A stretch of 64,000 nucleotides of DNA from Flagellimonas aequoris (GTDB lineage: Bacteria > Bacteroidota > Bacteroidia > Flavobacteriales > Flavobacteriaceae): the NCBI RefSeq assembly GCF_003584165.1, contig NZ_QXFJ01000030.1, positions 310,001-374,000 on the forward strand, given 5' to 3'. The notes beneath the pieces are model-generated. The model ran no database searches. It saw nothing but the letters and a program-made list of their open reading frames with translations, and was not told the origin of the DNA. A program made the translations under genes and the position numbers. The first letter of the stretch is position 1. Each line of letters begins with the position of its first letter. This document shows, piece after piece, positions 55,883 through 64,000 of this stretch.

Positions 55883-58300
55883 TCAACGAAGTTCCGCTCC
55901 CAACTCTTTTTGATACTGGGCCAAGAGTTTGCCCATAATCTTATCGATTTGCTTATCGGTAAGGGTTTTTTCCTCATCCAACAACGTAAAGCTCACCGCA
56001 TACGACTTTTTCCCTTTGGGAAGGTTTTTTCCTGTGTATACATCAAACAGATTGACCTTTTTAAGGAGTTTTTTCTCTGTCTTCCAGGCCATGTCATAAA
56101 CCTTTTGAAAACTTACGGATTCATCCAACAAAAGGGCAAAATCCCGGGTTACTTCGGGGAATTTTGGAATCTCTTTGAAAGTCACATTTTGAGTAGTAAT
56201 GGATTCCAAAATGGTATCCCAATCAAAATCGGCATAAAAAACCTCCTGTTTCAGGTCGAACTTTTTCAGTTCTTTTTTGGAGACCAATCCAAAGGAAGCC
56301 AATATTGCTTTGTTTTTAACAAGACATAGTCCTTCGGATAAATGGGTTGCATGCAAGGGTTGCGCCTCTACATCTTTAATACCCAAACGCTCAAATACGG
56401 TCTCTACAACTCCTTTTACATAAAAGAAATCGGTTTTTTTGGATGATGCGGCCCAAGAATCCTGCTTGCGCTCGCCTGAAATGTAGAGCGCCAAATGACG
56501 TTTTTCTTGGTGACCACCATCCACCTTATGATAGGTTTTGCCAAATTCAAAAAGCTTAAGATCCGTTTTCTGCCTATTGTGATTGTATCCCACAGTCTGA
56601 AGGCCGGAATATAGCATGGAGGTCCTCATCACGGATAGGTCCGAACTCAGGGGATTCAACATTTGCACAACAGTGCTATCTTCCTCGGAAGAAATAGTAT
56701 CCGAAGAAACCAAGCTGTTGGTCATGATCTCATAAAAGCCTTTGGCGGCCAAAGTATCGCCGATAATGTCCTGGATCCTGTGGTTCTCAAACCTAGAGGT
56801 CTTGGCTATAGAAGCGTTCAGTTTTTCCTTGAAATCGATATTGTTGTAGCCATATACCCTTAGAATTTCCTCGATGACGTCCACCTCACGGGTAACATCC
56901 ACACGGTAAGTGGGAATAGTCAATCCAAGGCCGGATTCCGTAACGTTGTTGATGCGGATTTCCAAGGAAGACAAAATGGATTTGATCTTATCCTTGGGAA
57001 TCTCCTGTCCGATTAGGTTGAATATTTTATCAAAAGTCAAAAAAACGTGTCTTTCCTGTGGTTTTTTAGGATACAGGTCCACAATTTCTGAACTGATGTA
57101 GCCTCCGGCAATTTCTCTGATCAACAACGCAGCGCGTTTTAACGCATATTCCGTCATGTTGATGTCGATGCCCCGCTCAAAACGGAAAGAGGCATCGGTA
57201 TTGAGTCCGTGTCTTTTGGCCGTTTTTCGAATGGCAATGGGGTCAAAATAGGCACTTTCCAAAAATATGGCCGAGGTATTTTCCGTAACCCCAGAGTTGA
57301 TTCCACCAAAAACACCTGCGATACACATGGGTTTTTCGGAGTCACAGATCATTAGGTCATCCGAATGTAGTTCCCTTTCCACACCGTCCAGGGTCTTGAA
57401 CTTGGTTCCGGAGGGCAGTGTTTTCACTTCTATTTTATTGCCTTTGATTTTGGAGGCATCAAAAGCGTGCAAAGGTTGGCCCAGGTCATGGAGCACATAG
57501 TTGGTCACATCCACCACATTGTTGATGGGGGATAGGCCAATGGCCTTCAATCGGTTTTTTAACCAATCTGGGGAATCTTGAACAATAAGGTTGCTGATGG
57601 TCACCCCACAATATCTTGGCGCCAACTGGCTGTCCTTTACCTCTACATCAATCTTCAGGGACCGATTATCAATGGAAAAGTTACTGGTCGATGGGGTGAC
57701 CAGCTCTTTTTGTATCTCTTTCTGTTCCAATCCCGCCTTCAGGTCGCGCGCCACGCCAAAATGGCTCATGGCATCGGCACGGTTGGGGGTAAGTCCTATT
57801 TCGAACACCTCATCATCCTCTACATCAAAAATTTTGGAGCAAGGGGTACCTGGTTTTAGTTCTTCATTGAGGATCATGATGCCATCGTGACTGTTGCCCA
57901 ACCCAATTTCATCCTCGGCGCAGATCATCCCTTGACTTTCCTCTCCGCGAATCTTTCCCTTTTTGATAACCCAAGCTTCACCTTCTTTGGTGTAAAGGGT
58001 AGTGCCAATGGTGGCCACGGGCACTTTTTGTCCGGCCGCCACATTGGGGGCACCACAGACAATCTGTAACGGGGTTTCTTGACCAATGTCCACAGTGGTC
58101 AATTTGAGTCGGTCTGCGTTCGGATGCTGCACGCAAGTAAGCACATGTCCTACTACAATACCCTTTAAACTGCCTTTCACTGATTCGAAATTGGATATAC
58201 CCTCAACTTCCAGGCCCAAATCTGTTAAAAGTTCGCCTGTTTTTTGCGAGTCCCAATCAATATGCAAAAATTGCTTCAACCAGTTGTAAGAAATCTTCAT
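55883..58300 (-). CDS. pheT: Phenylalanine--tRNA ligase beta subunit PheT
   Basis: An 805-aa subunit of the alpha2beta2 enzyme. The domains in order are the N-terminal EMAP/tRNA-binding domain (VVVGHVLTCVQHPNADRLKL near residues 45-65), B3/B4 editing domain, B5 domain with DVIEEILRVYGYNNI, a catalytic-like core and C-terminal FDX-ACB anticodon-binding domain (FPEVTRDFALLLDES). Length is standard (about 800 aa). The alpha subunit gene pheS is not in the window. Confidence 0.97.
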   Translation of the reverse strand: MKISYNWLKQFLHIDWDSQKTGELLTDLGLEVEGISNFESVKGSLKGIVVGHVLTCVQHPNADRLKLTTVDIGQETPLQIVCGAPNVAAGQKVPVATIGTTLYTKEGEAWVIKKGKIRGEESQGMICAEDEIGLGNSHDGIMILNEELKPGTPCSKIFDVEDDEVFEIGLTPNRADAMSHFGVARDLKAGLEQKEIQKELVTPSTSNFSIDNRSLKIDVEVKDSQLAPRYCGVTISNLIVQDSPDWLKNRLKAIGLSPINNVVDVTNYVLHDLGQPLHAFDASKIKGNKIEVKTLPSGTKFKTLDGVERELHSDDLMICDSEKPMCIAGVFGGINSGVTENTSAIFLESAYFDPIAIRKTAKRHGLNTDASFRFERGIDINMTEYALKRAALLIREIAGGYISSEIVDLYPKKPQERHVFLTFDKIFNLIGQEIPKDKIKSILSSLEIRINNVTESGLGLTIPTYRVDVTREVDVIEEILRVYGYNNIDFKEKLNASIAKTSRFENHRIQDIIGDTLAAKGFYEIMTNSLVSSDTISSEEDSTVVQMLNPLSSDLSVMRTSMLYSGLQTVGYNHNRQKTDLKLFEFGKTYHKVDGGHQEKRHLALYISGERKQDSWAASSKKTDFFYVKGVVETVFERLGIKDVEAQPLHATHLSEGLCLVKNKAILASFGLVSKKELKKFDLKQEVFYADFDWDTILESITTQNVTFKEIPKFPEVTRDFALLLDESVSFQKVYDMAWKTEKKLLKKVNLFDVYTGKNLPKGKKSYAVSFTLLDEEKTLTDKQIDKIMGKLLAQYQKELGAELR

Positions 58301-58319
58301 ACCCCAATTTTAGAGTGGA

Positions 58320-58350
58320 CAAATATAAAACAATAGGGGAACAGATTCAA
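58320..58350 (-). promoter_or_regulatory. pheT promoter
   Basis: On the minus strand TTG (58350-58348), 20 bases and TATATTTG (58327-58320) form a complete Bacteroidota promoter. The ATG at 58300 follows after 19 bases. Confidence 0.72.
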
Positions 58351-58429
58351 CGTAAATAACGACCGTATACCGTTTGGTTTGATATGTTATCGATTGGTTT
58401 TGCTACTTTTAAGAAAAATCTTTCATTAT

Positions 58430-59671
58430 ATGAGAAGGAATTGGCCGTTGTTATTGATTGTGGCACTGTTGATTACCTCCTGTAAGAAGGAGGTGAAAAA
58501 GGAATTGACATTGGGCGACTGGAGGGGAGAAATGGGAGTCTCCGAAGGAAAGTCATTGCCTTTTAATTTCACTTTGTCCAAAGATGGGGAGGGAAACTAC
58601 ATCATGAAAATGTACAATGCGGAGGAAGAAGTTGTGGTGGACGAGTTCAACTTTGAAGGTGATTCCATCAACATTAGGATGCCCATTTTTGAAGGACACA
58701 TTTCCGGGACCTTTTCGAAAAACGAGATTACTGGGGAATTTATTGAGGAGAGCAAAGAACGTAGGGTACCGTTTAGAGCTATTTATGGAGAACATGATCG
58801 TTTTGCGGTACAGCAGGACGCAGCAGTGAATATTTCAGGAATATGGGAAACCTATTTCAACGTGAATACCGATGGGGAATACCCTGCCAAGGGCATCTTC
58901 ATGCAAAATGGCAACACAGTCAAGGGTACCTTTAGGACCAATACCGGGGATTACCGCTATCTTGAAGGGGTGGTTTCTGGAGATAGCCTAAAACTTTCCG
59001 CTTTTGATGGTTCTCACGTGTTCCTATTCTTGGCTCAGGTTACCGACAGTACTTTGGATGGTAAGTTTTATTCAGGTAGGCATAGTGTACAGGAATTTTT
59101 GGGCGCCCGTAACGAAGCCTTTGACCTTCCCGATTCGGACAATCTCACCTTTCTACGGGAAGGTTACGATAAATTGGATTTCGCCTTCCCGGATGAAACG
59201 GGTAAAATGGTGAGCCTTTCCGATCCTCGTTTCAAGGATAAGGCGGTACTTATTCAGATTATGGGAACCTGGTGCACCAATTGCTTGGATGAGACTCGTT
59301 TTTATGTGGACTTTTTAAAGAACAACCCCAATCTGGATGTCCAATTTATTGGTCTGGCCTTTGAGTATGCCAAAACAGAGGAAAAAGCTTTTGAGGGCAT
59401 TAAGCGGTTAAAAGAACGCGAAGAAGTGACCTATCCGATATTGTTGGCCCAGTATGGCACTTCCAACAAACAAAAGGCAAACGAAAAATTGCCGATGCTC
59501 AACCATATTTTATCGTACCCTACAACTATCTATATTGACAGGAATGGGGAGGTCCAAAAAATACATACAGGGTTCAATGGCCCAGCCACAGGCGAAAAAT
59601 TTGAACAGTTCAAGCAACAGTTCGATGAAACTTTGGAAAAACTGACAGGGGAAAAAGTGGTGGCTATATAA
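58430..59671 (+). CDS. TlpA-like thioredoxin-domain lipoprotein
   Basis: A 413-aa lipoprotein (MRRNWPLLLIVALLITSC). The N-terminal 250 residues contain two beta-rich repeats resembling lipocalin-like domains (GDWRGEMGVSEGKSLPFNFTL, ISGIWETYFNVNTDGEYPAKG). The C-terminal domain is a TlpA/peroxiredoxin-like thioredoxin with an intact active site GTWCTNC (about residue 282) and cis-Pro YPTTIYIDRNG. It probably reduces disulfides or moves electrons in the periplasm. The gene ends 8 bp inside the convergent leuB. Start at ATG 58430, since the longer frame lacks a signal peptide. Confidence 0.85.
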   Translation: MRRNWPLLLIVALLITSCKKEVKKELTLGDWRGEMGVSEGKSLPFNFTLSKDGEGNYIMKMYNAEEEVVVDEFNFEGDSINIRMPIFEGHISGTFSKNEITGEFIEESKERRVPFRAIYGEHDRFAVQQDAAVNISGIWETYFNVNTDGEYPAKGIFMQNGNTVKGTFRTNTGDYRYLEGVVSGDSLKLSAFDGSHVFLFLAQVTDSTLDGKFYSGRHSVQEFLGARNEAFDLPDSDNLTFLREGYDKLDFAFPDETGKMVSLSDPRFKDKAVLIQIMGTWCTNCLDETRFYVDFLKNNPNLDVQFIGLAFEYAKTEEKAFEGIKRLKEREEVTYPILLAQYGTSNKQKANEKLPMLNHILSYPTTIYIDRNGEVQKIHTGFNGPATGEKFEQFKQQFDETLEKLTGEKVVAI

Positions 59672-60782
59672 TGGTAGATTTGCCGAGGTCTATGTTCTCA
59701 TCGTTCATATTGAAGTTGTCCTCAATATCCACAATGTTATGCGCGATAAAATCACCCACTTGGTTGGTCCCGTATTGACTTTTGGACTTTAAATCTGAAG
59801 TTACGATTCCTTTTTTAAGGGATTTGTCCACCGCCTTTTTTACCGCCATGGCTTCTTCATGTAATCCAAAATGTTCCAAGAGCATGGCCGCGGATAGAAT
59901 GGAGGCAATAGGGTTGGCAATGTCCTTGCCCTTGGCTTGTGGGTATGATCCGTGGATGGGTTCAAATAGGGCATTTTCATCCCCAACAGAGGCAGAGGCC
60001 AATAATCCAATGGAACCGCTGATGACACTTCCCTCATCGGAAAGGATGTCGCCGAACATATTTTCGGTCAAGATCACATCAAACTGGGTCGGGTTCAAAA
60101 TAATCTGCATGGCTGCATTGTCCACAAACAGATAATCCAAGGTAACTTCAGGATAACTTTCCCCGATTCGGGTCACCACTTTCCTCCAAAGCCTTGAAGA
60201 TTCCAGCACGTTGGCCTTGTCCACCAAAGTAAGTTTCTTTTTTCTTCCTTTTGCGGCCTTAAAGGCCAAATGGGCCACACGGCTGATTTCCTCTTCGGAG
60301 TATTCGCAAAGGTCGGAAGCAACAGTGCCTGCTTCGTTCAATTTTTTCTCCCCAAAATAAATGCCACCAGTAAGCTCTCGATAGATTACAAAATCCGTCC
60401 CGGATATGATTTCCTTTTTGAGCGGGGATTTGTTTAATAGGGTAGGATGTGAAAGTACAGGTCGGATATTGGCAAATAGGCCAAGTTCTTTCCGTAATTG
60501 TAACAACCCTTGTTCGGGTCGTACCTTGGCATCGGGATCGTTATCATATTTGGGGTCACCAATGGCACCGAACAAAATGGCATCGGCTTCGTGACAGAGT
60601 TTGAGGGTGCTTTCGGGCAGGGGAGTGCCTTTTTTGTCTATGGCAATGGCTCCAACGGGAGCTTCCTTGTATGCAAAGGTATGGTTAAAGGTTTCCTCTA
60701 CGGCCTGCAAGCATTTGACTGCCTGGGCCAACACTTCCGGGCCAATTCCATCTCCAGGGAGCAAGGCAATCTTTAGGTTCAT
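59664..60782 (-). CDS. leuB: 3-isopropylmalate dehydrogenase LeuB
   Basis: A 372-aa NAD-dependent decarboxylating dehydrogenase, the third enzyme of leucine synthesis. Family sites are LLPGDGIGPEV, VIYRELTGGIYFGE and the metal/cofactor region DYLFVDNAAMQI, ENMFGDILSDEGSVISGSIG and EPIHGSYPQAKGKDIANPI. A short extra C-terminal tail (FNMNDENIDLGKSTII) is present. It follows leuA by 9 bp, and the two should be cotranscribed. leuC and leuD are not in the window. Confidence 0.96.
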   Translation of the reverse strand: MNLKIALLPGDGIGPEVLAQAVKCLQAVEETFNHTFAYKEAPVGAIAIDKKGTPLPESTLKLCHEADAILFGAIGDPKYDNDPDAKVRPEQGLLQLRKELGLFANIRPVLSHPTLLNKSPLKKEIISGTDFVIYRELTGGIYFGEKKLNEAGTVASDLCEYSEEEISRVAHLAFKAAKGRKKKLTLVDKANVLESSRLWRKVVTRIGESYPEVTLDYLFVDNAAMQIILNPTQFDVILTENMFGDILSDEGSVISGSIGLLASASVGDENALFEPIHGSYPQAKGKDIANPIASILSAAMLLEHFGLHEEAMAVKKAVDKSLKKGIVTSDLKSKSQYGTNQVGDFIAHNIVDIEDNFNMNDENIDLGKSTII

Positions 60783-60791
60783 AACCGTGGT

Positions 60792-61964
60792 TTAGGCAAT
60801 GTTCTGAATACTGATATTGCTGGTTTCCACAATCTCATGGATGTCGTTGTCCAAGATTTCCTTTTTGCGGTCAGCATATTTAAGGAAGTTTTCATAGACC
60901 ACATCCAATTGCAGTTTGGTGAGCTCGTAGCCTACCTTTTTGGCACGATAGGCCAAGGCGGCACGTCCACTTCTGGCGGTCAGAACAATGGAGGATTCGC
61001 TTACCCCAACATCTTTCGGATCGATGATTTCATAGGTTTCCCGCTGCTTGATCACCCCATCTTGGTGGATCCCTGAACTGTGGGCAAAGGCATTGGATCC
61101 CACAATGGCCTTATTGGGTTGCACTGGCATTCCCATTTTTTGGGAAACCATTTGGCTGGTATCCCACAACAGTTTACTGTTGATATTGGTGTCCAGGTTC
61201 AGGTAGGGGTGTTGTCTCAAAATCATGACCACTTCCTCCAATGAAGTGTTCCCTGCACGTTCCCCGATACCGTTGATGGTGCACTCAATCTGTCTTGCCC
61301 CATTGATCACCCCGGCGATGGAGTTTGCGGTGGCAAGACCTAGGTCGTTATGGCAATGGCAAGAAAGAATGGCCTTGTCGATGCCCTTTACGTTTTCCTT
61401 TAGATATTTCATTTTGGCACCATACTCCTCTGGAAGGCAATATCCAGTGGTGTCCGGGATATTCAATACGGTAGCACCAGCTTTGATGACCGCTTCACAA
61501 ACTTGGGCCAAATATTCATTGTCGGTACGGCCTGCGTCCTCTGCATAAAATTCCACATCCTCAACAAAGGTCTTTGCGTAGGCTACGGCCTCAACGGCTC
61601 TTTCTATGATTTGTTCCCTAGTGGAGTTGAATTTGAACTTGATGTGGGAATCGGAAGTTCCGATACCGGTGTGTATTCTTGGCTTTTTAGCAATTTTGAT
61701 GGCCTCGGCGGCCACTTCGATATCTTTTTTAACGGCACGGGTCAACCCGCAAACCGTTGCATTCTTGACCAATTTGGCAATTTCATGTACAGATTTGAAG
61801 TCGCCCGGGGATGAAATGGGAAAGCCGGCCTCGATCACATCAACCCCTAGTTGATCTAACCGTTCAGCGATGACCAATTTTTGTTCCGTGTCCAATTTGC
61901 AACCCGGAACTTGTTCTCCATCTCTTAGCGTTGTATCAAAAATTTGTACCTTATCTTTACCCAT
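60792..61964 (-). CDS. leuA: 2-isopropylmalate synthase LeuA, short form
   Basis: A 390-aa Claisen-type enzyme joining acetyl-CoA and 2-oxoisovalerate. It has [26 protein letters not shown], the metal motif [12 protein letters not shown] and [16 protein letters not shown]. The protein stops after about 390 residues. The C-terminal allosteric domain of the full-length enzyme (about 510 aa), which binds leucine, is absent. Adjacency to leuB supports the isopropylmalate synthase call over homocitrate or citramalate synthase, but these cannot be excluded. Confidence 0.88.
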   Translation of the reverse strand: MGKDKVQIFDTTLRDGEQVPGCKLDTEQKLVIAERLDQLGVDVIEAGFPISSPGDFKSVHEIAKLVKNATVCGLTRAVKKDIEVAAEAIKIAKKPRIHTGIGTSDSHIKFKFNSTREQIIERAVEAVAYAKTFVEDVEFYAEDAGRTDNEYLAQVCEAVIKAGATVLNIPDTTGYCLPEEYGAKMKYLKENVKGIDKAILSCHCHNDLGLATANSIAGVINGARQIECTINGIGERAGNTSLEEVVMILRQHPYLNLDTNINSKLLWDTSQMVSQKMGMPVQPNKAIVGSNAFAHSSGIHQDGVIKQRETYEIIDPKDVGVSESSIVLTARSGRAALAYRAKKVGYELTKLQLDVVYENFLKYADRKKEILDNDIHEIVETSNISIQNIA

Positions 61965-62109
61965 TATTCCAATCTGTTTTTCTAAGACATACGAAAATAG
62001 AGAAGGTAGGGCGAAGATGAAAAGTAGGCTGATGTTTGTTACAACGTTAAATCACACACTGAGTAGTTTAATTTGCTGAATTACAATATTTTAAATTGAT
62101 TTTTTTACG

Positions 62110-63654
62110 ATGACAAATGCCCATAAGGACGCGTTGTTCGTGTTGATAAAATCGCTTTCCAAATCGGAAAAGCGCCAATTTAAACTCTATGTTGGCCGAT
62201 TGGGGGTCAATACGGATGCAAAGTTTTTGGCCCTTTTTAATCTGTTGGACAAGATGCGGAGGTATGATGAACGCCAAATTTTGGAAAGCGGCATTGTTAA
62301 AAAAGCACAACTTTCAAACCTGAAAGCACACCTTTACAAGCAAATTTTGGTAAGCTTGAGGTTGAACCCAGTGAACCAAAATGTTCGAATCCAGATCAGG
62401 GAGCAATTGGATTTTGCCACCATACTATACCAGAAAGGACTCTACAAGCAAAGCTTGAAGATTTTGGACAAGGCCAAAAGTTTTGCCATAGAAAACGAGG
62501 AAAAAAATGTGGCCTACGAAATTGTGGAGCTCGAAAAGGTAATCGAGACCCAATATATTACCCGAAGCATCCCAGACCGGGCAGATGAACTGGCGGTACA
62601 GGCCAAGGAACTCAGTGCCCATAATGTCATGACCAGTAAATTGTCCAACCTTTCCCTTCAACTGTACAGTATGATGTTGAAGGTAGGATATGTACGGAGT
62701 GACGAGGATCTTAAGATAGTAAAGAATTATTTTGAGGCACATTTGCCCAATTACGATATCGATAGTCTGGGGTTCCGGGAGAAACTATGGTTGTACAAAG
62801 CCTATTTGTGGTACAGTCTTTTGACCCAGGACTTTTTGTCAGCGTACAAATATGCCAGTAAATGGGTGGATCTCTTCAATGACAATAAAGGGATGATTCC
62901 CTTGAACCCCGTGTTCTATTTGAAAGGGAACCATTATTTATTGGAGTCCCTCTTTTTTGTAAAATATGCTTCCCAGTTCAGGGAAACCTTGGAACGGTTG
63001 GAGGAACAAGTGGAGGATCCCAATTTTCCACAAAACGACAACATTGCTTCCTTGGCATTCTTGTACATCAACACCAATAAATTGAACCTTCATTTTTTGG
63101 AAGGGACCTTTGACAAGGGACTCTATTTGGTGAATATCATTGAATACGGAATCAAAAAACACAAGGAAAGGATAGATGAGCATCACATCATGTTACTCTA
63201 TTATAAAATTGCCTGTCTGTACTTCGGTAATGGTGACAACAAGAACTGTATTGTCTATCTGAAAAAGATCATTTCCAACAAGAATCTAAAAATGCGGGAG
63301 GATTTGATGTGCTTCGCCCGGGTGTTGAGCTTGGTTGCACATTATGAGGCAGGTATGGACTATCATTTGGAAGTACAGCTTAAAAGTACCTATAAGTTTT
63401 TGTTGAAAATGAACGACTTACATGCTGTTCAAAAGGAAATGATTAAATTCTTGAGAAACCTTGGGGACATCTACCCAACGGACCTCAGGAACGAGTTCCA
63501 AAAGCTGTACAACGAGTTGAAGAAATACGAGAATCACCCCTATGAAAAGAGGGCTTTTCTGTATCTGGATATCCTTTCTTGGCTGGAAAGTCATTTGGAG
63601 AACAAGCCCGTGGGGCAAATTATTCGGGAAAAGGCCATGGCCCTTACCCGGTAG
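62110..63654 (+). CDS. Helical-repeat protein of unknown function
   Basis: A 514-aa cytosolic protein, almost all alpha-helical, with TPR-like pairs (LYKQSLKILDKAKSFAIENE, FLSAYKYASKWVDLFNDNKG, NGDNKNCIVYLKKIISNKN). It starts MTNAHKDALFVLIKSLSKSEKRQFKLY. Proteins of this type are widespread in flavobacteria and have no assigned role; a scaffold or protein-binding function is plausible. It starts 145 bp from the divergent leuA and ends 11 bp inside the convergent pseudouridine synthase gene. Confidence 0.75.
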   Translation: MTNAHKDALFVLIKSLSKSEKRQFKLYVGRLGVNTDAKFLALFNLLDKMRRYDERQILESGIVKKAQLSNLKAHLYKQILVSLRLNPVNQNVRIQIREQLDFATILYQKGLYKQSLKILDKAKSFAIENEEKNVAYEIVELEKVIETQYITRSIPDRADELAVQAKELSAHNVMTSKLSNLSLQLYSMMLKVGYVRSDEDLKIVKNYFEAHLPNYDIDSLGFREKLWLYKAYLWYSLLTQDFLSAYKYASKWVDLFNDNKGMIPLNPVFYLKGNHYLLESLFFVKYASQFRETLERLEEQVEDPNFPQNDNIASLAFLYINTNKLNLHFLEGTFDKGLYLVNIIEYGIKKHKERIDEHHIMLLYYKIACLYFGNGDNKNCIVYLKKIISNKNLKMREDLMCFARVLSLVAHYEAGMDYHLEVQLKSTYKFLLKMNDLHAVQKEMIKFLRNLGDIYPTDLRNEFQKLYNELKKYENHPYEKRAFLYLDILSWLESHLENKPVGQIIREKAMALTR

Positions 63655-64000
63655 TACAGGCATCCCAAAGCGGATCTTTTGGTGGCGGTGCCACAAATTT
63701 GATGTTTTCCTTGGTAACGGGATGTTCCAATTCCAAGCTTCTGGCGTGTAAATGTATACCACCGTCTTGGTTGCTTCGGTCCGCACCGTATTTAAGATCG
63801 CCTTTGATCCAGCATCCGATGGCGGCCAATTGGGCCCTAATTTGGTGGTGCCTTCCAGTTTTTAAATCTATTTCCAACAAATAGTAAGTATCCAGCTTTT
63901 GGATCAACCTGTAGTCGAGGATGGCTTTTTTACTGTTCGGTACTTCCTTAGGATGGGCATAGGATTTGTTCTGCTTTGGGTTGCGCACCATCCAATGGAT
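63644..64000 (-). CDS. RluA-family pseudouridine synthase, C-terminal part
   Basis: The gene enters from the right edge, and only the last 118 codons are in the window. The visible part contains LLEIDLKTGRHHQIRAQLAAIG and GDLKYGADRSNQDGGIHLHARSLELEHPVTKE (each part of a longer conserved block), which are the C-terminal signature of the RluA family. The catalytic HRLD motif must lie outside the window. It modifies uridines in rRNA or tRNA; the exact target is unknown. Confidence 0.88.
   Translation of the reverse strand: MHWMVRNPKQNKSYAHPKEVPNSKKAILDYRLIQKLDTYYLLEIDLKTGRHHQIRAQLAAIGCWIKGDLKYGADRSNQDGGIHLHARSLELEHPVTKENIKFVAPPPKDPLWDACTTG

Overview
The window is an ordinary stretch of bacterial chromosome from the Bacteroidota, most likely the family Flavobacteriaceae. 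The evidence is the gene content: DUF4835 next to recN, a DUF6913 gene before dapA, YtxJ, an RprX/RprY-type pair, DUF6503, many lipoproteins with short signal peptides, and a histidine kinase with an extracytoplasmic TPR region. A second line of evidence is the repeated use of the Bacteroidota promoter box TAnnTTTG with an upstream TTG or TTTG. Codon use and moderate GC would suit Muricauda/Allomuricauda or a relative, but I cannot fix the genus. I saw no tRNA, rRNA, CRISPR, prophage, integrase or insertion sequence.

Layout. 1-2624 (minus): yigZ (partial), a DMT transporter, a HAD hydrolase and ribD. 2654-6953 (plus): GNAT, prmC, a LOG-type protein, ligA and a small ORF, all tightly coupled. 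7091-9758 (minus): an exported unknown protein and a 5'-nucleotidase split into two genes. 9808-17465 (plus): DUF6913, dapA, bamD, rpoZ, coaBC, DUF4835, recN, fabI. 17521-22445 (plus): a glycosyltransferase, ybbR, coaE and a sensor kinase/regulator pair, closed by a bidirectional terminator. 22520-30183 (minus): gluconokinase, miaA, a K+ channel, a DnaQ/GIY-YIG fusion, yggS, DUF1015, 3-hydroxybutyryl-CoA dehydrogenase, and a Gfo/Idh/MocA oxidoreductase. 30298-32738: pcm, smpB, a DUF6503-like lipoprotein and a histidine phosphatase. 32867-36475 (minus): a TetR regulator, then a GntP permease, RidA and dipeptidase unit that looks catabolic. 36640-42577: clpB, ytxJ, an unknown lipoprotein and glyA.

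The least ordinary region is 42601-47572, all on the minus strand. It holds a LytTR regulator whose receiver domain has lost its phosphorylation residues, two very small exported proteins (57 and 75 aa), a TPR-containing membrane histidine kinase, a LuxR/NarL-type response regulator and an unknown 219-aa protein. A near-perfect 15-bp direct repeat with a 21-bp period lies upstream of the smallest gene. A second element of about 53 bp is shared by the upstream regions of the LytTR gene and the 219-aa gene. I read this as a candidate local signalling circuit. It is the best candidate here for something undescribed.

48022-64000: a thioesterase, a glutaminyl cyclotransferase, the 4.5S SRP RNA with an excellent promoter, an SDR, a transaldolase-family aldolase, a thioredoxin-like lipoprotein without its CxxC, an ABC-F ATPase, a membrane protein, a fasciclin protein, pheT, a TlpA-like lipoprotein, leuB, a short leuA, a helical-repeat protein and a partial RluA-type pseudouridine synthase. 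Convergent genes here are packed extremely tightly. In two places the palindrome CTAG serves as the TAG stop codon of both genes.
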